A DNA stretch of 64,000 bases from Vombatus ursinus (lineage: Eukaryota > Chordata > Mammalia > Diprotodontia > Vombatidae), in contig NW_020954630.1 in assembly GCF_900497805.2 (NCBI RefSeq), positions 6,189,864 to 6,253,863 of the forward strand. Reading direction: 5' to 3'. The notes beneath the pieces were generated by a model that worked only from the letters and a program-made list of their open reading frames with translations, ran no database searches and was not told the origin of the DNA. Positions 11,462 to 22,600 of the stretch are shown here, one piece after another; position 1 is the first letter of the stretch, and every line of letters begins with the position of its first letter. Both the position numbers and the translations under genes were made by a program.

Positions 11462-13475
11462 TGGGCTCAGATTCTTAAAATCTAGCCAATAGCTCACTAA
11501 TGTTCAGACTCCTTAAGAGTCTGCCCAATGTGACGGCTGTTCTAATAAACCCTGTCTTTGGCTGAAAGAAGGCTTGGGTCGAATTCTTTCAGGCAGGACC
11601 CATGTGTTGTGATTTTGGCATCCCAGGACCCCTAAACTTCAATATTTTGGTGGCCTGTATGGTGAAACTGCATCACCCCAAGTTCTTCTCCAGCCAAGAC
11701 TGGAAGGTATGTAAGCCCCCTCTCCCCCTTTCTTGCTCTGCAGTTAGGGTCACTCCTCCAAGCACCAAGGCTTGGAGGTGCTTTTCAGGCACACTTACTC
11801 GGCCGTCTCACACTCAGCCTGACGTTCTCAGGCTCTCGGGTCCACTGGATCAGTTTGAGGCCCTGGACCTGGATACATATTTCACAGCATAGAGGACAAG
11901 GACAGACATCCTATCTGGAAGCGTATGCCCAATTCTATCAATTCTCTCGGTGCTAGGGAATTGGGGAAAACTGCAGTTGCTTTTTGGTTCCCTGAGGCTT
12001 ACTTACTCCCTTCCTTCTACACCTCTGAATCCTCCTTCATGGAGGTTACAGGGAAAAGCTAAAACAGCTAAAAATATCTTGGCAGATTCTGGAGATTTTG
12101 TGATCATTAAGGAGTTTTGAAACTCCTCCTTATAACCCCGGTCACTCTTTTCTCCCACTCCCTTCCGTTGACTCAAGAGGGTATCTGTTAACCCCTCTCA
12201 TAGGGGAGGAATTTCACCCTTTACCCCTCACCTTTGATTTCCCTCTATGCCCCTTGCCAGCAGGAAGCAGTTTCAGAAGCCAAAACCTTTGCCCCTTACC
12301 CCAAAAGAATTTGGGTCCCATTTGTTTGAGGGGGGAATGATGAGGATGGGATCTAGACCCCAAAAAGGAAAAACTTTGGACTTTCCCACACGGCCAAATC
12401 TCTGCTGTTCCCCTGTAAGGGAAACTGAGGAGATCCTCCCCAGCCCCTTGAATGACCGCCTCATGACCTGACATAAGGAATGTAATTTAAAGTTAGTATG
12501 CATGACTGGGAGCACCAAGGGAATAGAACATCAAAGAACAAACTATGTTATCAGGACGGAACAACTCTTATCTCAAGGAAAACATGGAAGTGCTCAAGGA
12601 TCTGGCCCATCCTTGGATACGTACATAAAAAATAGGCATCTGGAGCTTTGGCCAAGTTCCACCTTTGTTCTAAGGTTGTTTTCCCATGGTTTACATAGAT
12701 ATAAAAAGGGCCATTTGGGAAAGGGACTTTTGGAAGTCATTGCTTCGGAGATGGGGATGCCTACTCTGTCGAGTTTCCCAACCAGGACCCTGATGACTGT
12801 CTCCCGAAGTCTCCAGGTTGCTGTGTCAGGTGTTGAAGCTCCACCTGGTTGGTGATGTATCTGTTCTTTCTAGTTTTATTTCTATTCTTTCTTTGTTCTA
12901 TTTTGATTATCATTCACTGGATTGTATGCATAGGTACATTATTTTCATTCCTATTTCTCTGTCCTCCTAAGCATAATCAAATAAAGCCAATTACTTGTTA
13001 AGTTTGTATCCAGTAGGAGTCATTATGTCTCAAGATTCAAACCTAAAGTGAAAGTACTGCGCAGTCTGTAATCCTTTTAGATTACAGCCCCTGAATCTAT
13101 AATCCCATCAACTGGCCTTTCATTGTGACAAAACCCAATCTCCCAATTCTCCATTAGCCTTCACCTAGCCTAGCCCTCCATTGTCTTACCTCCCCCTGTG
13201 GCCACTTCCCACTCTTAATCTTATCTAGGCTCCATTCTCACTTGGACACACGGTCCAGGTCCCTGGTGTACTGTTACCTCAAAGCCCCCTCCCCAGACTA
13301 CTTGGCCACTCCTAGATCCCTCCCATAGTCTCTGTATATAAGGTCCATCTTGTCTCCATTAAGAGGCTCAGATTCTTAGAATCTAGCCAATGGCTCACTA
13401 ATGTTCAGACTCCTTAAGAGTCTGCCCAATGTGACGGCTGTTCTAATAAACCTTGTCTTTGGCTGGGAAAAAAAA
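11462..13475 (+). mobile_element. poly(A)-tailed retrocopy of an LTR-element RNA
   Basis: The insertion starts at an R region (gctcagattct, 11,464) and ends after a second copy of that R region (13,367-13,467) with a run of A. It is flanked by the 13-bp direct repeat aagaggtattgac (11,449-11,461 and 13,474-13,486). Its parts in order are R, U5, a primer-binding site (near 11,648), leader with a donor-like aaggtatgt (11,705), a short internal part, a polypurine tract (12,325-12,337), U3 with TATA (tatataagg, 13,335) and R with AATAAA (13,445). The start falls about 30 bases after where the TATA would lie. This is the shape of an RNA copied by LINE machinery, not of a provirus. Most of gag, pol and env is absent. 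The element is related to the host provirus but lies antisense in its env. Confidence 0.8.
12468..13050 (+). repeat. possible second LTR inside the retrocopy U3
   Basis: This stretch has its own TATA-like gatataaaaagg (12,699) and its own AATAAA (12,979), ahead of the TATA and AATAAA that belong to the retrocopy LTR. It makes the U3 about 1 kb long, longer than the whole LTR of the neighbouring provirus. It may be a solo LTR inserted into the parent element before it was copied. Clear ends and target duplication are not visible. Confidence 0.35.
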
Positions 13476-14105
13476 GAGGTATTGACCAGTGCATGTATAC
13501 CCCTGCTAGAGGCAAGCAGATAGCCCAGGGCTATTCTGTTATATAGGACCACATTTGCTAGAGAATCCAAAGACTGCTGGATTTCTGTCTGGTTTGCCAA
13601 TTGATGAACAGTCTCTAAGGTTAGAGAGAATAAGTTCATGTTGTAGATGACCCCACCAGGGCATGAGATACTCTGTTCCCTTTTTACCAGACCAGAGAAC
13701 ATTTCCCCAGAATCCTCATTTTGCCCTTTTCAAGGTGGTAGTCTTGGGCTTTGTGACACTGAAAATGGAAAGGGGGGGTGGTTAAAATCCAAGGGTACAC
13801 ACCCCAAGGTCCTTGCAAGGTGTTAAACACTGGGCAGCCAAGACAGAAGTTCCGGGGTCTTCTCATGTGGTAGCGTTTCATTTCACTTCTTTCCCAGAAC
13901 CTTCACCACTTGGCCCACCCATCCCACAAAAGAAGGTAGAGCCTTTGAGGGCACAGATGTGGCCAGTTCATAAGGAGCTCTGTGTATAGATGCCCTGAGG
14001 ATAGAAGTGGGTGCACATTAAGCTCCCAGGCAAGAGGGATGTTCTCAAGAGATCAATAACCAGAAGGGGCTGTGGTACTGCAAATTAATTTAGAAGTAAA
14101 GTTCA

Positions 14106-14280
14106 GGGGCAGTTAGGTGGTGCAGCGGATAGAGCAGCAGTTCTCCTGATGTCAGGAGGACCCGAGTTCAAAACTGGCCTCAGATCAAATACTTAACACT
14201 TACTAGCTGTGTGACCCTGGACAAGTCACTTAACCCCAATTGCCTAAAATAAATAAATAAATAAATAAAAATAAGAAGTT
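14106..14280 (+). mobile_element. tRNA-derived marsupial SINE (WSINE/Mar type)
   Basis: Starts gggcagttaggtggtgcagc, has gtgtgaccctggacaagtca and ends caattgcctaaaataaataaa with an (AAAT)n tail. Near full length, sense orientation. It lies in the env part of the provirus and so is younger than it. Confidence 0.9.
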
Positions 14281-15099
14281 TAAAAAGGGAAAGCCTACTA
14301 GGAGAGTAACAGGAGGTATATAGTCATAGGTCCAAGTGGGAAGTACTCCCTCAGCACAATTGGTGCAGCGAGCTGAGATGAAGTTCCAGAGGCACTTATC
14401 ACTAGTAGTATCCATAACAGGTAAGTACAGGTCGAAAGGCCAGCAGAAACATTTACAAGCCCTCCCTCAATAGGGCAATGTATTAACCTGGCAGTGGCTG
14501 CAGAGCTTGTCTCCCAAGCAAGGGAATATTCCCTGGTCAAGATGAAAAGATAGCCCACGAAGGAGTGGCCAGCACAAATGGGATGGTAAAAATCTGAGAT
14601 CATGTTAGAAAGGGAGGCTCCTGCAAAAATTGCATCTGGTAGGAGATGAGGGGTGCCCTGTGGGTGTGAGCGGCATACCCAACAATCCTGGACTCCTCCC
14701 CCCCCACCTGAATTTCCCAGTTTAACTAGGGAGTTATCCTCCCACTCTTGGGGGCCAAGCGAGCTCAAGGCATCAGGGAAAAGGAAGAAGGGAACTAATG
14801 TTATCATTGTCAGCACAGAGGAAATGATTCCAAGAGAAAGAGAGAAGGCAACTGTTCTGAAGGAAGTGAAAGACGTCCATGGCAAAGCCAAAACATAAGA
14901 GAAGCAGGACACGCACAATTTCACCTCCTTCCATCCACCTGCCCATTGGAGAAGGCCAGGGACCTTCCAAACAGTAGCTTGAAGTCCTCCATGGGTTCAC
15001 AGGTATATACCGGAGTCTCTGACAAGGAAGCAAGAGGCGACACTGGTTTGATCCTAGAATTATGAGTACAACTGAGGAGGCCCTCAAGTTTTACTGTTG

Positions 15100-18000
15100 T
15101 GGGAATGGCTAGTATGACTTGGTAAAGTCTCTTCCAGTTTACATCTAATTGTTCTCCCTTTTGGGTTTTCCATGACTTTAAATATACCCAATATTCAGGT
15201 TGTACTGGAGTAGGATTCTCCTTTTCATTGCAAAGAGGTTTTGGAAGATGCTTGTTGGCATATTCTGTTAAGGCATTCCTGACTGCTCCTGAGTTGCAAA
15301 TTGGATGACCAAATGCTGTTCTGGGTCTACAAGGATGTCAGAGGTTAGAAAGACCCTCCTATACAGGGGTTCAAAGGGGCTAAGCTTAGTATTTCCTGAG
15401 GTCTAATGTGGACTCTGAGCAGTCCACTCAGGAGGTTTTACCTAATCCTAGAGAATCTCTGTGCACAGCTTAGTAAGGACCTGCTTGAAGGTACGATTCA
15501 TTTTCTCTACTTCTCCAGAGGGCTGAGGATGCTAGGCAGAATGAAGGCGATAAGTGATTTTTAAGTACCTCTGCCACAGCTCAAGTTATTTGTGAAGTGA
15601 AGGCTGGGCCATTTGCACCCTACCTGCTTTGGTTTGCCCAGCTCTTTAATCTCCTTTAATAGGAACTTTGATACCTCTTGAGCCTTTTCAGTTCTTCAAA
15701 GAAAGGCTTCTACCCAATTAGTAAAGGTGTCAAAAACAAAAAACAAAAAACAAAAAAAAAAACAAAAGGAATTTGAAACTCCTGCACGGGGGCATATGTG
15801 TAGTCTATCTGCCAATCTTCACCTGTGTAGGTACCCCTCCTCTGAACAGGTTTTAAAAGAGGAGGAGGTCTGATTGCCCCTTCAGAATTTACCTGGGTAC
15901 AAGTTGGGCAAGCCAAACAGACTTGCCAGATGATTTCTCCTACCTTACTGCCAGTGAAAATAGGCTTTATTAGAGACTGGAGGACATTCTTCCCTAGGTA
16001 TGTGGCCTGGTGTAAGCCAAAAAAAAGCTTCCACTGGCTTTTCCTCTGGGATAAGTTGTCTAAAACCACCCAGAGGGAGAAAGAAAGTATCCCTTTTCCT
16101 TAGCAAGGCCCTGTTCTTGAGGACTGTAGGAAGGTATGAAGGAATCAGGGAGCTGTGGGAGTAAAGGAGCCAGTACAGTTGGCTGGTGGGCAGCATTCTT
16201 TACTGCAGAGTTGGCCAGGCAATTTCCCACACCCTCATTTGTTTGCCCTTTCTGGTGGCCTTTGCAAAATATAACAGCTATCTTGGATGGTCTCTGAACA
16301 GCTTAGAGGAGATATAAGATTTCCTGTGCATGTTTGATAAGGGAACTCTTTGCTGTCAAATAGCCTCTTTCCTTCCAGATTGCCCCATGGGTATGTAGAA
16401 CATGGAAGGCATATTTTGAATCAGTAAAAATATTCTCCCTTTTATTTTTCCCCCTAGCTGTAGGGTTCTTGTGAGTGCTATCAATTCCACCTTTTGGCCA
16501 CTATGGTATGGTGGAGGCTGACCACTGCATACCTTGCTCTCTTCACCCCTTGTTCAACCCATCCATATACCACTCTGCCTCTGGATTAGAAAGAGGAAGA
16601 TTCTGAAGATCAGGTTGATTAGAATAGACTGAGTCTAAGGTCTAAAAATCATGCACTAGAGCATCTGAGCGGGCGTTGTCTGGGAGGAGGGTTGCTGGGT
16701 AGAGAGTGTGGCACACTCAGAGAGTTAGATCAAGGGTATCTAAGAGCAAGGCCTGACATTTAGTGAGCCTGCCAATAGCCAGCCACCAATGACCTTTTGC
16801 TTCTAGTGTGCTTTGAACCTGGTTGGGAGTCAGAACTTCCAAGGATTGGCCAAGTGTAAGTTTAGAGGCTTCCTCAATTAAAATGGCCTTTGCAGACACT
16901 ACCTGAAGGAGGCACAAAGGCCATCCAGCAGCCAGAGTCTAATTGTTTTGAGAAGAAGGAAACTGGCCTGGAGTCAGGTCCTAGGGACTGGGTTAGGACT
17001 TCTAAAGCCTGGCCTCTCCTTTCATCAACATACAGAATGAAAGATTTGTCCAGATTGGGTAGAGATAATGCTGGAGTGGTGGTCAGTTCAGTTTTCAAGG
17101 TCTCCAAAGCCTTAGTCTGGTCAGGACCCCATTCCAGAGGTAATGAGTCGGAGCCTTGAGTAGAGTCAAAGGGGTTTAGCATTAAGACCAAAACCGAGGA
17201 TCTCATCCAAGTCTACAAAATCCAGCCATGCCTAGAAAGGTGCAGAGTTGCTTTTTAGTAGCTGGAACAGAGATAGACAGGACTGCTCGTTTCCTCTCTG
17301 ATATTAAAGAATGAGAGGTGGGCATAGTTTATGGTCCAGATACTTTATGACTTGACACACTATTTGGACTTCGTTCAGAGAGGCCTCAAGTGCCCAAGAA
17401 ATTAAGAGCTCCTGTGGCAGCAGCCAGAGAAGCCTCCTGAGTGGGGCTACAAATGATAATATCATCCACATACTGAATTAAACTATTGATAGTTTCAGGT
17501 CCCTTAAATCTTTTCCTGACCAAATAGATGGCAGCTATCCCAAAAACCTTGGGGCAAAACTGTCCATGTTAGTTGGCATGTATTTTGTTTTCCAATGGGT
17601 GTCCATTCAAAGGCAAAAATAAATTTCGAGTCTTTGTGAAGGGATAAAGAAAAAAGCATTGTTGAGATACAGGGTAGAAAACCACTGGGTATCTTCAGAG
17701 ATTTGCATACTAAACTCACTCAGATTAGGGTGTATGGAGTGGATAAGAACAGTCTCATCAATGGCCCCAAGGTCTTGAACCATGTGATACTCCCTATTGG
17801 GCTTTCTTACAGGACAGATAGGGGTATTGCATGGGGACTGGCAAGGGGCAAGGATTCCATGCTTAAGGAATTTCTCAATCAGTAGTTGCAGTCCCTTCTG
17901 GGCCTCACGCTTAATTGGACATTGGTGCTGGTGAGGGAACATATTAGGGTCTTGGAGGCAAATGACGGCTGAGGTGGCATGAGTAGGTCATCCAGGAATA

Positions 18001-18300
18001 CCCTAATCCCAAACAAGCAGCTCGACTGTCTCCCACACTTCTGGGGGAACATGGGGAGGGGTCTGGTAAAAGAGGCTAAAGAGAGGGAAGGCTTAACTAG
18101 AGAAAATTGGCTGCCCAATTTCACTATCAGGTCCCTCACCAACAAGGGGGCAAGACAAGAGGAGAGGATAAGGAAAGAGTGGTTAAACAACAGATCCTCA
18201 GACAAGCAGGGTTGGGGTATGTCTCTCAACAACCCTTAAGTTTCGCTTCAATGGCCATGACCCAATGGCTAGGAGGACAGGTAGGGCCAGAGTGCTGGAG
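15100..18300 (-). pseudogene. pro-pol remnant of the provirus
   Basis: Fossil polymerase region of gamma type. RT: near 17.6-17.95 kb, PIKREAQKGLQLLIEKFLKH and GILAPCQSPCNTPI, the N-terminal fingers; near 17.55 kb, TVLPQGF. RNase H and its connection lie near 16.7-17.2 kb (FILYVDE, PVSFFSKQLD). Integrase lies near 15.7-16.25 kb with a CLACPTC...N zinc-binding element and GEDWQIDYT at the start of the catalytic core. The order is right but the frame is broken many times. A (CAAAAA)n tract occurs at 15,731-15,770. A second fragment of the same family lies at 63.1 kb. Confidence 0.85.
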
Positions 18301-18399
18301 TAGGATAGAAAGTGGCTCCTGTATCTATCAAAAAGTTGATAGGCTTACCTACCACATTAATGTCACCCAGGGCTCAGCCGTGAAGCCAGGGGTAGAAGC

Positions 18400-20200
18400 C
18401 TGGCTGAGTCCCAAGCTACCCCCCCACAATCACTCAGAGTCCTGAGAAGACTGGAGGGTGGTGTACTAGAGGAGGCGGCTCGACCATCCTTCCCACTCTG
18501 AGGACCATCCCTCCTCCGTGCCCCCCTTGCTTACATCTTGGGCATGGTCCTGGGGGCTTCCTCCAAAGAAGTGGGTCCCTTATGAGACCAGTGGCCCTCC
18601 TTATGGCACTTGAAACAAGTTTCCCCATTGCTCAATTCGCAAGGAGTGTCACTGGGGGTACCAACTCTGGCAACAGCCAGAAGCTGAGCCTGTTTTTTGC
18701 TCCTAGCCCTGCCCTGCAGTCTTTATCTTCTGCTGCAACTAGGTCTCTGTTGTTAAAGACTCCAAAGGCCATCTCTAATAATTGGTCCGGAGGTGTTTGG
18801 GGTCCCATTATCAATTTCTGCAGTTTCCTCCAAATATCTGGGGCAGTGACTAACGAAGTACCTGCCAAGGATGGCGGCGAGGAGAGGAATGACCAAGACT
18901 AGTGTACTTTTTTGAGAGTTTCCACCAGCCAGCTCTGGAAAAGGGCAGGGGTTTTTGTCAGCTCCCTGAGTGATCTCTTTAAGCCTCTAATAGTTCACTT
19001 GCTTCTTAATCCCCTTTTTCATGCCTTCCAACGGGCACACTGACATATGGCCTCTCTTTCCCCTATCCTCATTCTTTTGGTAAGCCCATTCAGGGTTGGC
19101 AGTAGGGACAGCAGTAGCTCCTGGAGGGCACTTTGTGGGGGAATACAGAGCCAAATCATACTCCTTGATCCCAGAGTCTCATTTTACCTCGATGGTACAA
19201 CAGTGAGGAAGAGAAAATTAAGGTCTCCCCAAGAAAGCTCGAATTGAAGGAGACATCTCTAAAGCCCTTGATGAACTTGGTAGGGTTTTCAGAGTACCAA
19301 CGCAGTTTCACTTTAACTTGGGAGAGTTCTGACATTGAGAAAGGGACATATACTCTAATTGTTCCACCTAGAGAGATGGCTACTCCCCTTAAAGGAGAGC
19401 CCTGAGGGAGTGGTCGAACCAGGGGCTTGGGAAGGAGAGAGGTAGGGAGTCCCGATTCTCATGAGGGAGAGGCTAGGGGCAATTGGGAAGCTGAGGCTGG
19501 CTGTTAAGCCAAGTGGGAAGAATAATCCCATAGATGTAGGAGCAGGGACTGCTGGGAAATTGAGTTCTGCTGTGAGGTTGGAATGGAAGGCTTAGGGGGC
19601 TAATGAACAGGAGGACCCAGCGCATAAAGGGGAGGATCCTCTCACCAGGAGCTTTGAGGTGATAAGGGTTAGCCAGTACCAGAGCAGAGGGAGCAGTTGG
19701 AGCTACAGGAAGAGGAGGTGGAGGTGGTGGTGAAAGCACTCTAGGAGCCTAAGCTCTGGGCACCAAAAGAAGGGAATCATCATCCAGGATATCAAGTTGG
19801 TTTCTATTTCCCTTTGGTGCAGTAAATTTAGCTAAAAGTATCCTAGGATGTTGCTGCAGGGTGGGACTTTGGGAAAGGGCCATAAAAGCCTGAACATATG
19901 GGACATCAGTCCATTCCCTTCATGGTAGCAGAATAAATAAAGCTGTAAGAGAATATTATATGTTGTAGGGACCCCAAAATAGGCCAGGTGTCTTCGTCCT
20001 CTAGGTTATACTGAAGCCAAACTATATCACAAAAAACATACAAAACACACAAGGCGTTCCTTTTTGAGGTCTTGGGAAAGATCAAGCTTTTTCCAGTTCT
20101 TTAAAAAATAATCCAAGGGCAAACCCACAGAACTGAAGGAGATTGGTCAATTTCTTTGCCTGTAAGCCGCAGAAAACTCAAGCCACCTGCAGTCACTCAC
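18400..20200 (-). pseudogene. gag remnant of the provirus
   Basis: Fossil gag region. Near 19.5-19.74 kb is a proline run (PPPPPPLPVAPTAPSA) like the late-domain/p12 linker of gamma retroviruses. Near 18.63-18.87 kb, the end of capsid: APDIWRKLQKL and FGVFNNRD. Near 18.52-18.55 kb, CPRCKQGGHG is what is left of a nucleocapsid CCHC knuckle. Broken in several places. Confidence 0.75.
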
Positions 20201-20466
20201 TTCCCTAGTGTCCTAGAAAGTGAGAGAGATAACTAGGTATGTTTGCCCAGACAGGGCCTACCCTATGCAGCAGGAAGTCTGCCCGGGGTCTGAGATGAAC
20301 TTGAACTATCTGACCCAAGCAGAGCCTAAAAGGAAGAATGACAGTCTCAACTCACAATTCCTCCAAGTCTTCCTAGGTTCTTGGAGAGCAACCCCAAACT
20401 ACAAGGCGAGAGAAAGGAAGCTTATAGACCTTCTGATCTTAACTGGAGGGCTTAAGATTCAGGCAG

Positions 20467-20485
20467 GTCCCCATACAAGCCACCA
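20467..20485 (-). other. primer-binding site of the provirus
   Basis: On the minus strand TGGTGGCTTGTATGGGGAC follows the 5' LTR. The retrocopy has TGGTGGCCTGTATGGTGA at the matching place (11,648), so the site is conserved in the family. It starts with TGG, as tRNA-primed sites do. I could not assign the tRNA; it resembles but does not equal the proline-tRNA site. Confidence 0.6.
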
Positions 20486-20492
20486 ATAGAAG

Positions 20493-21251
20493 GTGGTTTA
20501 GGGGTGCTGGGACGCCCCAAAATGTCAGGGTACAGGAAAGTGTTATCTGGAATGAATTCAGGTACTCAAACTGTCTTCTAGTCAGATAGGAAGTTTTATT
20601 GTAACCCTATAGAGTGGGCAAAGTTCTTGGAGAAACTGCAAACTAACAAGGATGATCCTAAAGCTTATATGGAAAAAGAGACAGTGGAAAGAATGCCAAG
20701 TATGTTAATTAGGTGGTTTGGGATAAGATTAAGGAATGGCCTTTTTTTTTTTTTTTGGCTAGACAATGTGGTTAAGTGACTTGCCCAGGGTCACACAGCT
20801 AGTAAGTGTTATGTGTCTGAGGCCGGATTTGAACTCAGGTCCGCCTGAATCTAGGGCTGGTGCTCTATCCACTGCACTGCCTAGCTGCCCCAGGAATGGT
20901 CAGTCTTCAAAGGAACATGCAAGAAGTCCAGATGCCTTTGGCCCAGGAACCAGTGGTCTGGACTTCTGGAACATGTGGGAAAATTCAGGGAGTCAGAAAT
21001 AGCTCTGTTGAAGAAAAAAAATAGTTCTGTTTACCCAAACAGTTGCCAGAGGCATGGTCCTTGGAGACCAGGCACCAGAGACAGGGTCCTTGAGCAAGCA
21101 CCCCTGTACCTGCACTGATAGCTTTTACCTGAAGAATCACAGCATCAGGTCTGTATGTGCCTGCAACAAGAATTTCTCACAGGAGCCCATGGAAACACTG
21201 GGTTGCTTCCAGAGATATTGTCTTTTTCTTTCAGGGTCCAGGGTCCCATCA
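20493..21251 (-). repeat. 5' LTR of the provirus, with a SINE
   Basis: The minus strand starts TGATGGGACCCTGG and ends near CACCCCTAAACCA. AATAAA lies opposite ttttattgta near 20,594. Net length is about 600 bp after subtracting the SINE at 20,741-20,891. It aligns with the split copy at 9,075-10,973. The high-coordinate flank (ccccatcag) does not match the flank beyond the other LTR. Confidence 0.85.
20741..20891 (-). mobile_element. tRNA-derived marsupial SINE in the 5' LTR
   Basis: Poly(T) at the left, then acttgcccagggtcacacag, cggatttgaactcaggtcc and tgcctagctgcccc at the right, the antisense of the SINE at 14.1 kb. A short direct repeat aggaatgg flanks it (near 20,732 and 20,892). It inserted after the provirus. 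Confidence 0.9.
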
Positions 21252-22600
21252 CCCCATCAGTTCATCCACTTATCCTACTCCCGCACTGCTGGACGGAGCT
21301 GGAGGAATTCATATCATGCTGGCTAGGTCCACAAGTCCTGGCATCCCTCCTCAGGTGCACACGGAAGGGATTACCCTCACACCATCTCATACCTTTCTTG
21401 AGTCGCGACCAAAGTAAGGATATATTTTCATTTCTGGCCAAATGGGAGGATTACAGGATAGAGAAAAGTACGTGGGGGCCAGTTCATTAACTACGCCTTA
21501 GTTCTAATCGTTCTAAGAGGAACGCTCATCAGTCTCCAGGATCTGGGTACCCTCTTAAGACCACTATAGCAATATATCCAACCATATCCACATCGAAATG
21601 GAAGGCACAGTAAGATGAGCTGTCAGATTAGCAGGATAGATATTCTGCTATAGTTTTAACCATTTGTTAACACTCCTACTCGGCTTCCCATCTATTTATA
21701 TTTGTTCTCTTTGGTATACTGCCCCGGCTGACTCACACTCACCACAATGACCTCTGGTTTAGACCCCACTCTAGAAACTGAAATGTTTAAGAGGTATGTT
21801 AGTCAGGCTACCATTTTCATCGCCTAGACTATTATCTCCCATGGCTGGTGACTAAGAAAAGATGTTATGCCTATGTGGGTTTAATTTTAAATTTCTTCTT
21901 GTTCTACTTGTGTCCAGTGTGACAATTGTTCTAAAAGGGTTTCTATAATTTCTTGAAATTATCAGATTCTTTATTGTGTGTTCTGGATACCACTCACAGG
22001 ACTCTCCAATAATATTTCCTAGTTTTCTAGGCTTTTCTTTTTAATAACTACTCTGTCCTTTGCTTCTAGTAATGTCATCTTTAAAAAAAAAATTGGATTT
22101 CACTGAATCTTACTTTAAAAGACTAAAAGAACCAGGCATGTCAATCAATGCAAAAAAAAAAATTAGACACTTAAAACTCAAAAAGGCTTAGGTAATTCTA
22201 ATTCATGACTTTCAGTTAACAACATTCCTTAGTTATCTAAAAAATTTTAGAAGGAACAAGACATGTGGTTCAATCTGTAAGGACCAGACACATTGAGAAG
22301 AGTTCCATTTCTTCTTTTCAAACTTTATTTATTGAGCTGATGGTTAGGAACGTTTAGAAATGTACAAATGCTGAAGGCTACAAACATATGATGCTAATTG
22401 GTCTGTTACATTACTGTCATTTGTGGTATTAATAGGTAGAAGAAACCTACCTATAAAAACGTATATGGGATAGTTCTTGGGGTTATCCTTTGTTCAATAA
22501 AACTGAACCATGTGATTACTAAATATCAAGTTTCTTTCAGTTTTTAGGCCAAAGCAAAGGGAAAAAAAATTTCAGACAAGTTTTGTCTAGCATCCTGACC
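21252..22600. other. unassigned, with LTR-like signals
   Basis: No coding sequence recognised. Near 22,451 there is ctataaaaac and near 22,496 an AATAAA, a spacing seen in short-R LTRs on the plus strand, so part of 22.2-22.56 kb may be an LTR. Its ends are not visible. The open frames at 21,054-21,490 straddle the provirus LTR and its flank and have no protein motif. Confidence 0.3.

Larger units (their letters stand above)
11115..15030 (-). pseudogene. env remnant of the provirus
   Basis: Fossil envelope region. Near 14,900 a hydrophobic leader (VRVLLLLCFGFAMDV) looks like a signal peptide. Near 13,500-13,650 the transmembrane subunit shows SLDSLANVVLYNRIALGYLL and RGIHALVNT, the position of the immunosuppressive-type helix just before the cysteine cluster. 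Near 11,230-11,300 there is a strong membrane anchor (ILILLLFILFLLLFGP) followed by a cytoplasmic tail. It is split by the retrocopy at 11,462-13,473 and by a SINE near 14.2 kb. It has several breaks. Confidence 0.8.
9075..21251 (-). mobile_element. old gamma-type (class I) provirus, minus strand
   Basis: A fossil provirus with two related LTRs (20,493-21,251 and 9,075-10,973), a primer-binding site next to the first, a polypurine tract next to the second, and gag, pol and env parts in the usual order. Without the later insertions the viral part is about 8-9 kb. It carries a LINE in the 3' LTR, a SINE in the 5' LTR, a SINE in env and a 2-kb retrocopy in env. Over about 245 aligned bases the two LTRs differ by roughly 12% by eye, which suggests an age of tens of millions of years. 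All genes are broken many times. No matching target duplication is visible at the outer ends. Confidence 0.9.

Noticed and set aside
14653-14898. 81-codon plus-strand frame, and 14,298-14,924 minus frame as a host gene
   Set aside because: Both lie in the env remnant; the minus frame is part of the fossil env and the plus one is its shadow.
9075-21251. Recent, KoRV-like infection
   Set aside because: LTRs differ by about 12% and several older repeat types have jumped in; it is an old fossil.
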